Of a DNA stretch of 64,000 nt, positions 34,638 to 43,268 are shown one piece after another. Source of the DNA: Chitinophaga nivalis (GTDB taxonomy: Bacteria > Bacteroidota > Bacteroidia > Chitinophagales > Chitinophagaceae). The stretch spans positions 1,098,301-1,162,300 of the forward strand of contig NZ_JAPDNR010000001.1 of NCBI RefSeq assembly GCF_025989125.1, read 5' to 3'. How positions within the stretch are numbered: the stretch's first letter is position 1; every line of letters starts with the position of its first letter. A model generated the notes under the pieces. That model was given only the letters and a program-made list of their open reading frames with translations, did not search any database and was not told where the DNA came from. The translations under genes were made by a program, and so were the position numbers.

Positions 34638-34672
34638 AAAAGGGCTGCTCTTATGGGCAGCCCTTTTCTTTT
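34638..34672 (+). terminator. Terminator after SusCD pair 3
   Basis: AAAAGGGCTGC (34638-34648) pairs with GCAGCCCTTTT (34657-34667), with T-rich sequence following. Confidence 0.88.
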
Positions 34673-34715
34673 ATCATAACATGAAAATGTTAATTTCTTT
34701 TTTTCATTTTTTAAT

Positions 34716-34723
34716 TATATTTG
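34716..34723 (+). promoter_or_regulatory. -7 box at the head of the SusC 4 leader
   Basis: TATATTTG fits TAnnTTTG, but no TTG sits at -33. It lies about 680 bases before the SusC 4 ATG. Two TATTTTCG boxes further down (35111 and 35288) are alternative -7 elements with one mismatch. Confidence 0.35.
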
Positions 34724-34832
34724 TTCTCATCACGTTACTTTCATAGGTAGTAACTGTTCTTTTATAGAAATTATTTTTTATAGCTGAATATTATTACTGC
34801 TTTGTTAACAGATGTGTATGTAGGAACCACAA

Positions 34833-34895
34833 ATGCTTATGAGGAACAAGCTGCAAAAACTTTTCCTTTTACGTATTATTTATCAGAACAACTGA
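34833..34895 (+). pseudogene. Possible decayed SusC start
   Basis: ATGCTTATGAGGAA at 34833-34846 is identical over 14 bases to the start of SusC 1. From ATG 34839 an 18-codon frame reads MRNKLQKLFLLRIIYQNN, then a stop: a basic start and a short hydrophobic run like the beginning of a signal peptide. It may be a remnant of a lost SusC gene or a leader peptide. Confidence 0.3.
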
Positions 34896-35110
34896 AGTGT
34901 ATTTGTTACCATGCCTGCTTATGCCAACGGGAAAAGTATCTTTTTCTCAAAACTATAGCGGGAAGTGTTAATCAGTCAGGTTGTAGGTGATCAACTGTTG
35001 TCCGGAAAACCGGATGCGGCCTGCTTTTAGCTGGCTGATTGCAACACCTGTCACGTAACAATTTTACCTGTAATAGAGGCGGTATACCAGTGCGTAACCG
35101 GTAGGCTTGC

Positions 35111-35408
35111 TATTTTCGTTTATTCGTTTAAGTTATGTAGAAAAGCTGTAAAAAAGCGTTGAATTTTTGTAGACAGAACCTGAATCATTAAAATTAGTAG
35201 AATCAAATTGGAGTTGCTTATGAGGGAACAACAAAGTATGTAGCATTCAACTGTATTCGCGGAACATTCGCCCGCAACAGCAGCACTTATTTTCGTTTAT
35301 TCCTACTGGTTATATTGGAAGCTATAATGCTTAAGGGCATTGCCATGCACAAAATCTAGACTATTACTTATCAATTTTTATTTTTTCAAATCAAAATCGC
35401 TTATGAAG
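35111..35408 (+). repeat. Degenerate tandem duplication of the SusC leader
   Basis: TATTTTCGTTTATTC occurs at 35111-35125 and 35288-35302, 177 bases apart. Each copy is followed about 105-110 bases later by GCTTATGA (35216 and 35399). Between them both copies have GTTAT...AAGCT.TAA and a CAAA-rich stretch before the start. The first copy opens a frame of only seven codons (ATG 35220); the second opens SusC 4. The whole gap 34607-35402 otherwise shows no gene. Confidence 0.45.
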
Positions 35409-38400
35409 AAAGGATTGCTTCTCTGGCTGTTCGCGGCTATCAGCACTTTGCAGGTGTTGGGCCAATCACGAACAATCACCGGTAAAGTTACCGATGCAAA
35501 AGATGGTTCACCATTACCCGGCGTGACGGTAAAAGTGACCCATGGTGCTACCGGTACACTGACCACAGCTACTGGTGAATTTAAACTGACTGTTGCAGAA
35601 AATACGTCATCTCTCGAATTCTCCTTTATCGGTTATGCTACCCAGCAGCTCAATGTAGCCGGTAAATCTATTGTGAATGTGAAGCTGGCTACAGATGAAA
35701 AAGGATTGAGTGAAGTAGTGGTAGTAGGTTATGGTACGGTAGAACGTAAAAACCTGACTGCTTCTGTTTCCAGTATTAAAGGTGCTTCCCTGAAAAACGC
35801 GGCAGCTCCCAGTATCGACCGCCAGCTGGCTGGTCAGGTAGCGGGTGTGCAGGCAACGGTTTCCAGCGGTATGCTCGGCCAACCTGCCCGTATTCGTATC
35901 CGCGGTACAAACAGTATCAGCAGCAGCGCTGATCCGCTGTATGTAATTGATGGTGTTCCCTACATCACCGGTAGCCAGAGTGGTATTACGCCAAACAACC
36001 CGTTGGGTGATATCAACCCGAACGATATTGAAAGCATGGAAGTACTGAAAGATGGTGCAGCTACTGCCATCTATGGTTCCCGCGCTTCCAACGGTGTGAT
36101 CCTGGTAACTACCAAAAGAGGTAAATCCGGTAAAGCACGTTTAACCTACGATAGCTGGTTAGCTGCTGCTACCCCTTCCAAGCGTTTCAAACTGCTGAAT
36201 GCAGATGAATTTGTAATGATCAACAATGAGAAGTTGTTCAATGCAGATCCTTCTGATCCTGAAAAATATGCCAACCCAACCCCTAACCCGGCTGGTGGCT
36301 TCTACGATACAGATTGGCAGAAAGTAGTGACCAGAACAGGATTCCAACAGAATCATGCACTCTCCATGAGCGGCGCTACAGATCAGACCAACTATTACGT
36401 TTCCCTCGGTTATACCGATATGAAAGGTATTCTGGTAGGTAACGACCAGACTAAATACCAGGTGCGTCTGAAAGTTGAACAGAAAGTGCTGGATGTAGTA
36501 ACCGTAGGTGTAAATGCCGGCGTATCCTACATCAAAAACAATGGTCTGAACACCAGCCAGGTTGGTTTGTCCAGTAACCTGGCCAACGCCATGCGTGCTT
36601 TCCCTAACGTACCGGCACAGTGGAATGATGGTAGCTACAACCTGAGCACCACCAATACTTTGGGTAGCGGCGCCAACAAACTGGTGATCACCGATAACTA
36701 TACCAACATTAAATATGTACTGGATCACAATATCTACCGTAACCAAAGTCTGAACTTCACCGGTAATACTTTTGCCAGTGTGAAAATTCTGAAAAACTTT
36801 GATCTGAGAACCCAGTTAGGTATTAACTACCTGAATGGTGAAGATTATCAATATTGGAACAGTACCCATGGTGATGGTAAAAACCTGAACGGACTGGTAT
36901 TCCAGCAGTCTATTCCCAACTTCCGTTACAACTGGGTAAATACCCTGAGCTATAACAAAACTATCGGCAGCCATTACATCAATGCCGTAGTAGGTATGGA
37001 AAATCAGAAAACAAGAGAAAGAAGCTTTAGCGGACAAGGTACTAACCTGACCAGCCCTTTCTTTGGTACCAATAACCTGATCGATAACAGCGTTAGCACG
37101 CATACAGTGGGTGGTAACATCCTGGAGCGCGCTTTCCAGTCTTACTTTGTAAGAGCGAACTATGGTTTCAAAGACCGTTACCTGATCTCCGGTACTTTAC
37201 GTAGAGATGCGATTTCTTCCCTGCCAATCGGCAAACAGAATGTAACCCTGCCGGGTGTGTCTGTGGGCTGGAGAGTGTCTCAGGAAAATTTCTTCCAGAA
37301 TACTTCCTGGCTGAATTTTGTAAGCAACCTGAAACTGCGTGGTGGTTATGCAAAAGTAGGTAACGTAGAAATTGGTGCCTATCCTTATGCCGGTACTTAC
37401 AAACCTTCCCTGTATGGTTCTTTCCTGGGTGTAGCCTTTAACCAGGTATACAATCCTGATCTGACTTTTGAAACCAGCAAAAAAATGAACGTTGGTTTTG
37501 ATATGGCTTTCCTGAAAGATCGTATCACGTTCACTGCTGACTACTTCAAAAATGATATCGACAACATGATCCTGGCGTCCCCGCTGCCTCCGTCTTTGGG
37601 TGTGCCAAGTTCTACACAGCCGAACGTTTTCTACTCCAACGTAGGTAAGATGTACAACAAAGGTTTTGAGTTCACTATTAACAGCCTGAATATTCAGAAA
37701 GGTGACTTTACCTGGTCTACTTCCTTCAACCTCTCTTTTGTAAAGAACAGAGTGACTGCGCTGGTTGATGGTGCGGATATCGTTTACCCTTATAACCTGA
37801 CCCGCGTAGGTGAATCACTGGGAGCTTTCTATGGTTATGAGTCTGCCGGTGTAAACCCTGCCAACGGTAATCAGTTATGGGTAAAAGGTGACGGTACAGT
37901 TGTACAGGCTTATCAGGGAGCTGACAATGATAAGAAAAATGGTAATTACTATGCATACGATCCGGCTAATCCGGGCGATGTGTCCAAATCTGCCGATGGT
38001 TTGTCTGCCAAGGATAAAAAGATCCTGGGTCAGGCTACACCTACCTACTATGGTGGTTTGAACAACACGGTTACCTACAAAGGATTTGATTTCAACATCT
38101 TCTTATCTTTCTCCGGTGGTAATAAAGTATACAATGTTACCAGTCAGGAAGGTCTGAGCAACATGAAGTTCCAGAACAACGGTAAAGTAATCCTGGACAG
38201 ATGGACAACGCCTGGTCAGGTAACGGATGTGCCTAAACTGCACTACGGTTCCGATAACTTCGTATTACAGAGTGGTAACATGAACAGCCGTTTCCTGGAA
38301 GATGGCAGCTTTATCCGTGCACAGAACATCGGTCTGGGTTATTCCCTGCCTAAGAAAATGCTGGATAGAATGAAGCTGAACAACTTCCGTATCTATGCAC

Positions 38401-38555
38401 AGGTACAGAATGCATTTGTTATCACTAAGTATTCCGGTCTGGATCCAGAGTTGAATACCTATGTTGATTCAAAAGCCAACACTCAGCCTGGTCTGGATTA
38501 CAACACCAACCCTGTTCCCCGTAGCTATACATTCGGTATCAACGTAGGACTTTAA
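35403..38555 (+). CDS. SusC/RagA TonB-linked outer-membrane protein, pair 4
   Basis: About 1050 residues from ATG 35403, which follows the shared GCTTATGA context and gives the signal peptide MKKGLLLWLFAAIS; the open frame extends 21 codons further upstream but that part is not signal-like. The regulatory-like domain (TITGKVTDAKDGSPLPGVTV), plug (DPLYVIDGVPY, NPNDIESMEVLKDGAATAIYG, GVILVTTKRGK) and barrel are complete. The last residues are NVGL, so the usual terminal aromatic residue of the barrel is replaced by Leu. No STN domain. The SusD gene follows after 12 bases. Cargo unknown. Confidence 0.95.
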   Translation: MKKGLLLWLFAAISTLQVLGQSRTITGKVTDAKDGSPLPGVTVKVTHGATGTLTTATGEFKLTVAENTSSLEFSFIGYATQQLNVAGKSIVNVKLATDEKGLSEVVVVGYGTVERKNLTASVSSIKGASLKNAAAPSIDRQLAGQVAGVQATVSSGMLGQPARIRIRGTNSISSSADPLYVIDGVPYITGSQSGITPNNPLGDINPNDIESMEVLKDGAATAIYGSRASNGVILVTTKRGKSGKARLTYDSWLAAATPSKRFKLLNADEFVMINNEKLFNADPSDPEKYANPTPNPAGGFYDTDWQKVVTRTGFQQNHALSMSGATDQTNYYVSLGYTDMKGILVGNDQTKYQVRLKVEQKVLDVVTVGVNAGVSYIKNNGLNTSQVGLSSNLANAMRAFPNVPAQWNDGSYNLSTTNTLGSGANKLVITDNYTNIKYVLDHNIYRNQSLNFTGNTFASVKILKNFDLRTQLGINYLNGEDYQYWNSTHGDGKNLNGLVFQQSIPNFRYNWVNTLSYNKTIGSHYINAVVGMENQKTRERSFSGQGTNLTSPFFGTNNLIDNSVSTHTVGGNILERAFQSYFVRANYGFKDRYLISGTLRRDAISSLPIGKQNVTLPGVSVGWRVSQENFFQNTSWLNFVSNLKLRGGYAKVGNVEIGAYPYAGTYKPSLYGSFLGVAFNQVYNPDLTFETSKKMNVGFDMAFLKDRITFTADYFKNDIDNMILASPLPPSLGVPSSTQPNVFYSNVGKMYNKGFEFTINSLNIQKGDFTWSTSFNLSFVKNRVTALVDGADIVYPYNLTRVGESLGAFYGYESAGVNPANGNQLWVKGDGTVVQAYQGADNDKKNGNYYAYDPANPGDVSKSADGLSAKDKKILGQATPTYYGGLNNTVTYKGFDFNIFLSFSGGNKVYNVTSQEGLSNMKFQNNGKVILDRWTTPGQVTDVPKLHYGSDNFVLQSGNMNSRFLEDGSFIRAQNIGLGYSLPKKMLDRMKLNNFRIYAQVQNAFVITKYSGLDPELNTYVDSKANTQPGLDYNTNPVPRSYTFGINVGL

Positions 38556-38567
38556 AATTTAACGAAC

Positions 38568-40199
38568 ATGAGAAATACATTCGCATATAAATATAACAGA
38601 GGTATGAGAACCGCTACTGCAGCCTTACTGGCTATCACGCTGGGAACTGCCTCCTGTTCAAAATTTACTGAACTGGCGCCTAAAAATGCCTATCCGTCTG
38701 AATCTGTTTTTAAAGATCCGGCAACGATTGAGCTGGCGGTGAATGGTATGTATAGCACTGCTGCTATTGGTAGTTACAATGATGACTATACGGTGGGTCG
38801 TGGTTATCCTTTTGGTTCGGCTGCCATTGAGCAGGACGAAATGCGCGGGGAAGATATGATCAACCTGCAGGCATTCTACGAATTTACCTACAAGGCTACC
38901 TACAGCCCTACTTCTGCCAACAATGTGCAGATGTGGGTGAACCTGTATGCGCTGATCAACCAGGCGAATACTTTGATCGATGGGGTGCGTACTGCTGCGA
39001 AGAATGGTGTTATCACCGAAGCAAAGGCTGGCCAGATTGAAGGAGAAGCCCGCTTCTTGCGTGCACTCGCACATCATGAAGCGCTGATTCACTACAGCCG
39101 TCCTTATGCAGATGGTGCTGGTTCTCAGGTGGGTGTTCCTTACAGGGATCTGCCGGTGAGCACACCGGAACAAATCCAGGCTGCTATGAAAATAGGTCGT
39201 GGAACCGTGAAGGAAGATTATACCAAAATGCTGGCTGATCTGGATTATGCAGAAACACATATGGCTGCATCCGCCCCTGCATTTACCATTGCAAAAGCGA
39301 CCAAAGGTGCTGCTATTGCTTTGAAAACAAGGATTAAACTGCACATGGGTGACTGGAAAGGGGTGATCGACGAAGCTACTAAACTGGGCGCAGACCAGGG
39401 CGGTACTTTCGTGAGCCCTGTTCAGGGATTCAAACTGACAGAAAGCCCGGATGGTCCTTTCCTGAAAGCAGATCAGAATACAGAGTCTATCTTCTCTATT
39501 GCGAACAACGCGGTTACCAACCCCGGTACCAACGGTGCGCTGGCTTCCATGTTCGGTCCTGCTGAGTTGAAAGGCCGTGGTCTGGTAGCTACCAGTCCTG
39601 CTTTGTTTAACGCTACTTTCTGGGCTGCGGATGACTTACGTCGGGAAAAACTGCAGTTCAAACAAACATTGAAAGTAGATGGCAAACCTAGCCAGAACTA
39701 CTACTTCAACTATAAATACCGCGATTATCTGAATAAATCAGATTGGGCGCCGGTGATCAGATATGCAGAAGTACTGCTGAATGCAGCAGAAGCATACGCT
39801 CGTTTGGGTAACAATGCACAGTCATTTAAACTGTTCAGCGCAGTACGTAACCGTTCCCTGCTGCCTACCAGTCCAAACATTATCACTGCGCCTCCGGCAG
39901 ATATGATACAGGCCGTATTAAATGAACGCCGTGTTGAATTTGCAGGTGAAGGTCGTCGCTGGCCGGATATTCACCGTCTGGCACTGGATGCCCAATACGG
40001 TACTTCCGGTATTCCTGCGAAAATATTGCCTACTGAGCTGAAAGCGGATGGCAGCAACTATAATGCAGTAACCAGACCGGTTACAGAGGCAAAGTATAGC
40101 GGATTTGCTTATTCTCACTACCGGTTCCTGTGGCCATTACCAGCTACAGAAATTGCATCTAATCCTACATTGAAAAATGCACAGAATCCGAATTACTAG
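38568..40199 (+). CDS. SusD/RagB outer-membrane lipoprotein, pair 4
   Basis: A 543-residue lipoprotein of the classic RagB/SusD type. Lipobox GTASC has Cys30 from ATG 38568; a second ATG at 38604 (residue 13) would give a more usual signal peptide. Segments MWVNLYALINQANTLIDGV, GEARFLRALAHHEALIHYSR, VIRYAEVLLNAAEAYARLGN, ERRVEFAGEGRRWPDIHRL and a closing FLWPLPATEIASNP are diagnostic. It caps the SusC encoded 12 bases upstream. A strong terminator follows at 40263. Confidence 0.94.
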   Translation: MRNTFAYKYNRGMRTATAALLAITLGTASCSKFTELAPKNAYPSESVFKDPATIELAVNGMYSTAAIGSYNDDYTVGRGYPFGSAAIEQDEMRGEDMINLQAFYEFTYKATYSPTSANNVQMWVNLYALINQANTLIDGVRTAAKNGVITEAKAGQIEGEARFLRALAHHEALIHYSRPYADGAGSQVGVPYRDLPVSTPEQIQAAMKIGRGTVKEDYTKMLADLDYAETHMAASAPAFTIAKATKGAAIALKTRIKLHMGDWKGVIDEATKLGADQGGTFVSPVQGFKLTESPDGPFLKADQNTESIFSIANNAVTNPGTNGALASMFGPAELKGRGLVATSPALFNATFWAADDLRREKLQFKQTLKVDGKPSQNYYFNYKYRDYLNKSDWAPVIRYAEVLLNAAEAYARLGNNAQSFKLFSAVRNRSLLPTSPNIITAPPADMIQAVLNERRVEFAGEGRRWPDIHRLALDAQYGTSGIPAKILPTELKADGSNYNAVTRPVTEAKYSGFAYSHYRFLWPLPATEIASNPTLKNAQNPNY

Positions 40200-40262
40200 T
40201 TGAGTACAATAAGCAATTCAGTATTTAATTAGATGATGAGTAATATATTCAGTTAACAATAC

Positions 40263-40290
40263 GTCCCGGGATTCTTCCCGGGACTTTTTA
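40263..40290 (+). terminator. Terminator after SusCD pair 4
   Basis: GTCCCGGG / CCCGGGAC stem with a 6-base loop, followed by TTTTTATTT. Confidence 0.88.
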
Positions 40291-40316
40291 TTTGAGGGCT
40301 TCCTGAGCTGCCCCAC

Positions 40317-40366
40317 ACCACGATCGCGTATAACCCTTCACGTTAAGGATGATACGCGATCGTGGT
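40317..40366. repeat. 15-bp perfect inverted repeat
   Basis: The arms ACCACGATCGCGTAT (40317-40331) and ATACGCGATCGTGGT (40352-40366) are perfect complements around a 20-base loop that itself contains CCTT / AAGG. It lies between the pair-4 terminator and the tlpA terminator and has no T-run. It may be a REP-like or protein-binding element. Confidence 0.55.
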
Positions 40367-40403
40367 TTAGTGATATCAGGGACAGCATACCATCCTAAAA
40401 ACG

Positions 40404-40462
40404 AAGCCGGGATGACGTACAGTCGCCGCGTTATCCGCATTGGTCTGTTGTCATCCCGGCTT
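40404..40462 (-). terminator. Terminator of the TlpA-like gene
   Basis: A 13-bp perfect stem (AAGCCGGGATGAC / GTCATCCCGGCTT) with a 33-base loop. Read on the minus strand it is followed by CGTTTTTAG, 24 bases after the tlpA-like stop codon. Confidence 0.7.
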
Positions 40463-40486
40463 ATTAAAATAATATAACCTGAAGGC

Positions 40487-41641
40487 TTATTTGATCACTT
40501 CTTTTAATTTGGCTACCAGGGCCTCTCCTCTCAGATCGGAAGCAATTACTTTACCCTGAGGATCGAGCAGGAAATTGGAAGGAATAGCGTTAAGGCCATA
40601 TAAAGGCACTACGGCAGATTCCCAGAATTTCAGGTCGCTGACATGCGTCCAGGTTAATCCATCCTGTTTGATCGCTTCCAGCCAGTTATCTTTGGTTTTA
40701 TCCAGGGATACGCCCAGGATAGTAAAGTTCTTATCCTTGAACTGCTGGAATGCTTTTACCACGTTAGGATTTTCCTGACGGCAAGGTCCGCACCAGCTGG
40801 CCCAGAAGTCAATCAGTACATATTTGCCCCGGAAAGAGTTCAGACTTACCATCTTACCATTGGTATCCGGCAGGGTAAAGTCAGGCGCTGTTTGTCCAAC
40901 CTTTACAGCAGCAGCTGGTTCTTCGCCACCGGCAGCATCACCGCCCTGTGCGTTTTTTTCCAGTTCTGCTATTTTAGTAGTCATACTTTTTACCAGCGTA
41001 TTCTTTGGAAAACGGGTAGTAAGGCTGGTAATTACTTTTTTATGTGCAATGATTTCTTCGGCATTTCTTACCTGGCTGATCGCAAAAACTGCGTTAGCGG
41101 GGTTTTTAGTTTGTTCTGCCAGATCGAAGAATCTGTTTTCAAAATCTTTTTCCTTTTGCTGTATTGCCTTTAACTGCGGTTGAAACAGGCTGTCGGGCAG
41201 TTTTGCATTGTGCAGGCTGTCCAGTTTGCGCATATCTTCGGTCAGCAAGATGGATTGTTTGCTGATTTCGCCCATGAACTGTTGCAGTTCGGCACTGGCT
41301 TCAGAACCGGTTATTTTAACCTGCTCCAGGTTCTCCAGGTCACCATCCACTTTCATATCACCGGCATCCAGTGACAACAGTACGAATTTCCCGTTCTGGA
41401 AGCGGATGCGGTACAAGCCTTGTTCTGCTACCATTCCTTTAAAGGAGAATTTACCACTGGCATCTTTTACGTTGGCGGAATCCACTACTTTCACATTGTC
41501 CAGCGTCAATTCTTCCAATACCACCGGCCCTGCAGGGAGATGGGTAAATTGTCCGTCTATTTTAAATGCTCCTTTTTCCTCTTGTCCGGCGCACCCTGCG
41601 AGGAAGGCTCCCGCGGACATCCATAATAAGTATTTTTTCAT
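40487..41641 (-). CDS. TlpA-family thiol-disulfide oxidoreductase lipoprotein with DUF4369
   Basis: A 384-residue lipoprotein (lipobox FLAGC, Cys17). The N-terminal part (about 25-120) resembles DUF4369, a beta-rich domain common in Bacteroidota. A helical linker follows, then a thioredoxin-like domain (about 250-384) with the active-site WCGPC at residues 283-287 and a cis-proline region in AIPSNFLLD. It should reduce or isomerise disulfides in the periplasm or at the membrane surface; such proteins often serve cytochrome maturation or redox defence. It lies 69 bases downstream of gatB on the same strand, with a terminator after it. Confidence 0.92.
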   Translation of the reverse strand: MKKYLLWMSAGAFLAGCAGQEEKGAFKIDGQFTHLPAGPVVLEELTLDNVKVVDSANVKDASGKFSFKGMVAEQGLYRIRFQNGKFVLLSLDAGDMKVDGDLENLEQVKITGSEASAELQQFMGEISKQSILLTEDMRKLDSLHNAKLPDSLFQPQLKAIQQKEKDFENRFFDLAEQTKNPANAVFAISQVRNAEEIIAHKKVITSLTTRFPKNTLVKSMTTKIAELEKNAQGGDAAGGEEPAAAVKVGQTAPDFTLPDTNGKMVSLNSFRGKYVLIDFWASWCGPCRQENPNVVKAFQQFKDKNFTILGVSLDKTKDNWLEAIKQDGLTWTHVSDLKFWESAVVPLYGLNAIPSNFLLDPQGKVIASDLRGEALVAKLKEVIK

Positions 41642-41710
41642 GCTACTATTTTTTGAACATTAATCTGGGCTAAAGTTGGTTAATATAAACTAATTATCGG
41701 CAATGCTACC

Positions 41711-43159
41711 TCAGTTTTTCAATTTCTCTGCCAGTAATTCGTTGGTCAGCCTCGGATCGGCCTTCCCTTTGGAGAGTTTCATGACCTCTCCGACAAACAG
41801 CGCCATCAGCCCTTTTTTGCCACCTTTAAATGCCGCTACCTTGTCGGGGTACTTCGCCAGTACTTCCTCAATGATCGGCGTAATATTGTCGGCGTTGTTA
41901 TCCTGCAGTAAATTCAACCGGGTGGCTATGGCCAGCGGCTCTTCCGGTTGTTGTATCATTTCCGGGAGTATGCGGGAGGAAGCAATGGAGAAGCTTACTT
42001 TTCCACTATCCGTTAGCGTTATCAGTGCTGCCAGTGCTGCCGGCGTTACCGGAAACCGGGAGATATCTATGGTATGCTCGTTCAGGTAAGACTTCACGGG
42101 GCCCAGTATCCAGTTGGCTGCTGCCTTGTATTGCGGCGTAAGGGCGATCAGGCTTTCGAAATAGTCGGCAGTGGCTTTATCGTCGCAGATCACGCGGGCA
42201 TCATAATCCGGTAGTCCGAACTCCTGGGTATATTTCCGGATCAGTTCTTCCGGTAATGCCGGCAGAGATGCCCTGATGTCCTCAATGAAGGCATCGGTGA
42301 GCCGGAAAGGCGCCAGGTCTGGTTCCGGGAAATACCGGTAGTCGTTGGCTTCTTCTTTGGATCGCAAAGAAAAGGAACTGCCATTGGCAGCATCAAAACT
42401 GCGGGTTTCCTGCACCAGGGTGCCACCGGCTTCAATCAGATCGATCTGCCGTTTTACTTCATTATCAATTGCCCGCTTTACGTTGCGGATAGAGTTCATG
42501 TTTTTTACTTCCACCTTGGTACCCAGAGTGGTAGTACCTTTCAGGCGAACGGAGATGTTGGCATCGCAGCGCATGCTGCCTTCTTCCATATTACCGTCGC
42601 ACACACCGAGGTAACGTACCAGCCGCCGCATTTCCGTGAGATAGGCATAGGCCTCATCGCTGGAGTGCATATCCGGTTCCGTCACAATTTCTACCAGGGG
42701 TACGCCGGCACGGTTATAATCCACATAGCTGTTAGCCGGGTCCTGGTCGTGCAGCAGTTTGCCGGCATCTTCCTCGAGGTGGATGCGGTTCAGCTGCACC
42801 TGCCGGGCGCCTTCTTCGGTTACAATGGCTACGTAGCCACCTTTACAGATGGGTGCTGTATGCTGGGATACCTGATAGCCCTTGGGCAGATCGGGATAGA
42901 AATAGTTCTTGCGGGCGAAGTAATTATTTTTCTCGATCTCGCAGTGGCAGGCCAGCCCCAGCTTGATCGCATATTCTGCCGCTTTGCGGTTCATCCGGGG
43001 TAAGGTACCGGGATGCGCCAGCGTAATGGCACTGATATGTGTATTGGGTGCGCCGCCAAAGGCTGCGCTGTCATTACAAAATAATTTGCTCGCGGTAAGC
43101 AGCTGGGCATGTACTTCCAGCCCGATTACTGTTTCATATTTGCTGTATATATCGCTCAT
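41711..43159 (-). CDS. gatB: Asp-tRNA(Asn)/Glu-tRNA(Gln) amidotransferase subunit B
   Basis: The tRNA-binding kinase subunit of the GatCAB complex, which amidates mischarged Glu-tRNA(Gln) or Asp-tRNA(Asn). The 482 residues show YETVIGLEVHAQL at the start, LPKGYQVSQ, the DYNRAGVPLVEIVTEPD block, EEGSMRCDANISVR and KVEVKNMNSIRNVKRAI, then the C-terminal YqeY-like domain with LFVGEVMKLSKGKADP. All expected parts are present. gatA and gatC are not in this window. It is divergent from the aldehyde dehydrogenase gene and probably heads a transcript that continues into tlpA. Confidence 0.97.
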   Translation of the reverse strand: MSDIYSKYETVIGLEVHAQLLTASKLFCNDSAAFGGAPNTHISAITLAHPGTLPRMNRKAAEYAIKLGLACHCEIEKNNYFARKNYFYPDLPKGYQVSQHTAPICKGGYVAIVTEEGARQVQLNRIHLEEDAGKLLHDQDPANSYVDYNRAGVPLVEIVTEPDMHSSDEAYAYLTEMRRLVRYLGVCDGNMEEGSMRCDANISVRLKGTTTLGTKVEVKNMNSIRNVKRAIDNEVKRQIDLIEAGGTLVQETRSFDAANGSSFSLRSKEEANDYRYFPEPDLAPFRLTDAFIEDIRASLPALPEELIRKYTQEFGLPDYDARVICDDKATADYFESLIALTPQYKAAANWILGPVKSYLNEHTIDISRFPVTPAALAALITLTDSGKVSFSIASSRILPEMIQQPEEPLAIATRLNLLQDNNADNITPIIEEVLAKYPDKVAAFKGGKKGLMALFVGEVMKLSKGKADPRLTNELLAEKLKN

Positions 43160-43234
43160 ATTCCATACTGATTAGCACAAATATATTCAAATAATGCCGG
43201 GATTCCGGGCTATCTGGTTCCAATAAATTGCTAA

Positions 43235-43252
43235 ATTGAGAAAGGTCTCAAT
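43235..43252. promoter_or_regulatory. 7-4-7 palindrome before the aldehyde dehydrogenase, possible operator
   Basis: ATTGAGA and TCTCAAT are perfect inverted repeats around AAGG. The palindrome ends 16 bases before the preferred ATG at 43269, so a bound protein or RNA hairpin would block expression. No regulator is adjacent. Confidence 0.4.
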
Positions 43253-43268
43253 ATTTAAATTTTACCCT

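Noticed and set aside
34802..34990. 62-codon frame in the SusC 4 leader
   Set aside because: It begins with TTG, lacks a ribosome site or family similarity, and overlaps the decayed start discussed elsewhere.
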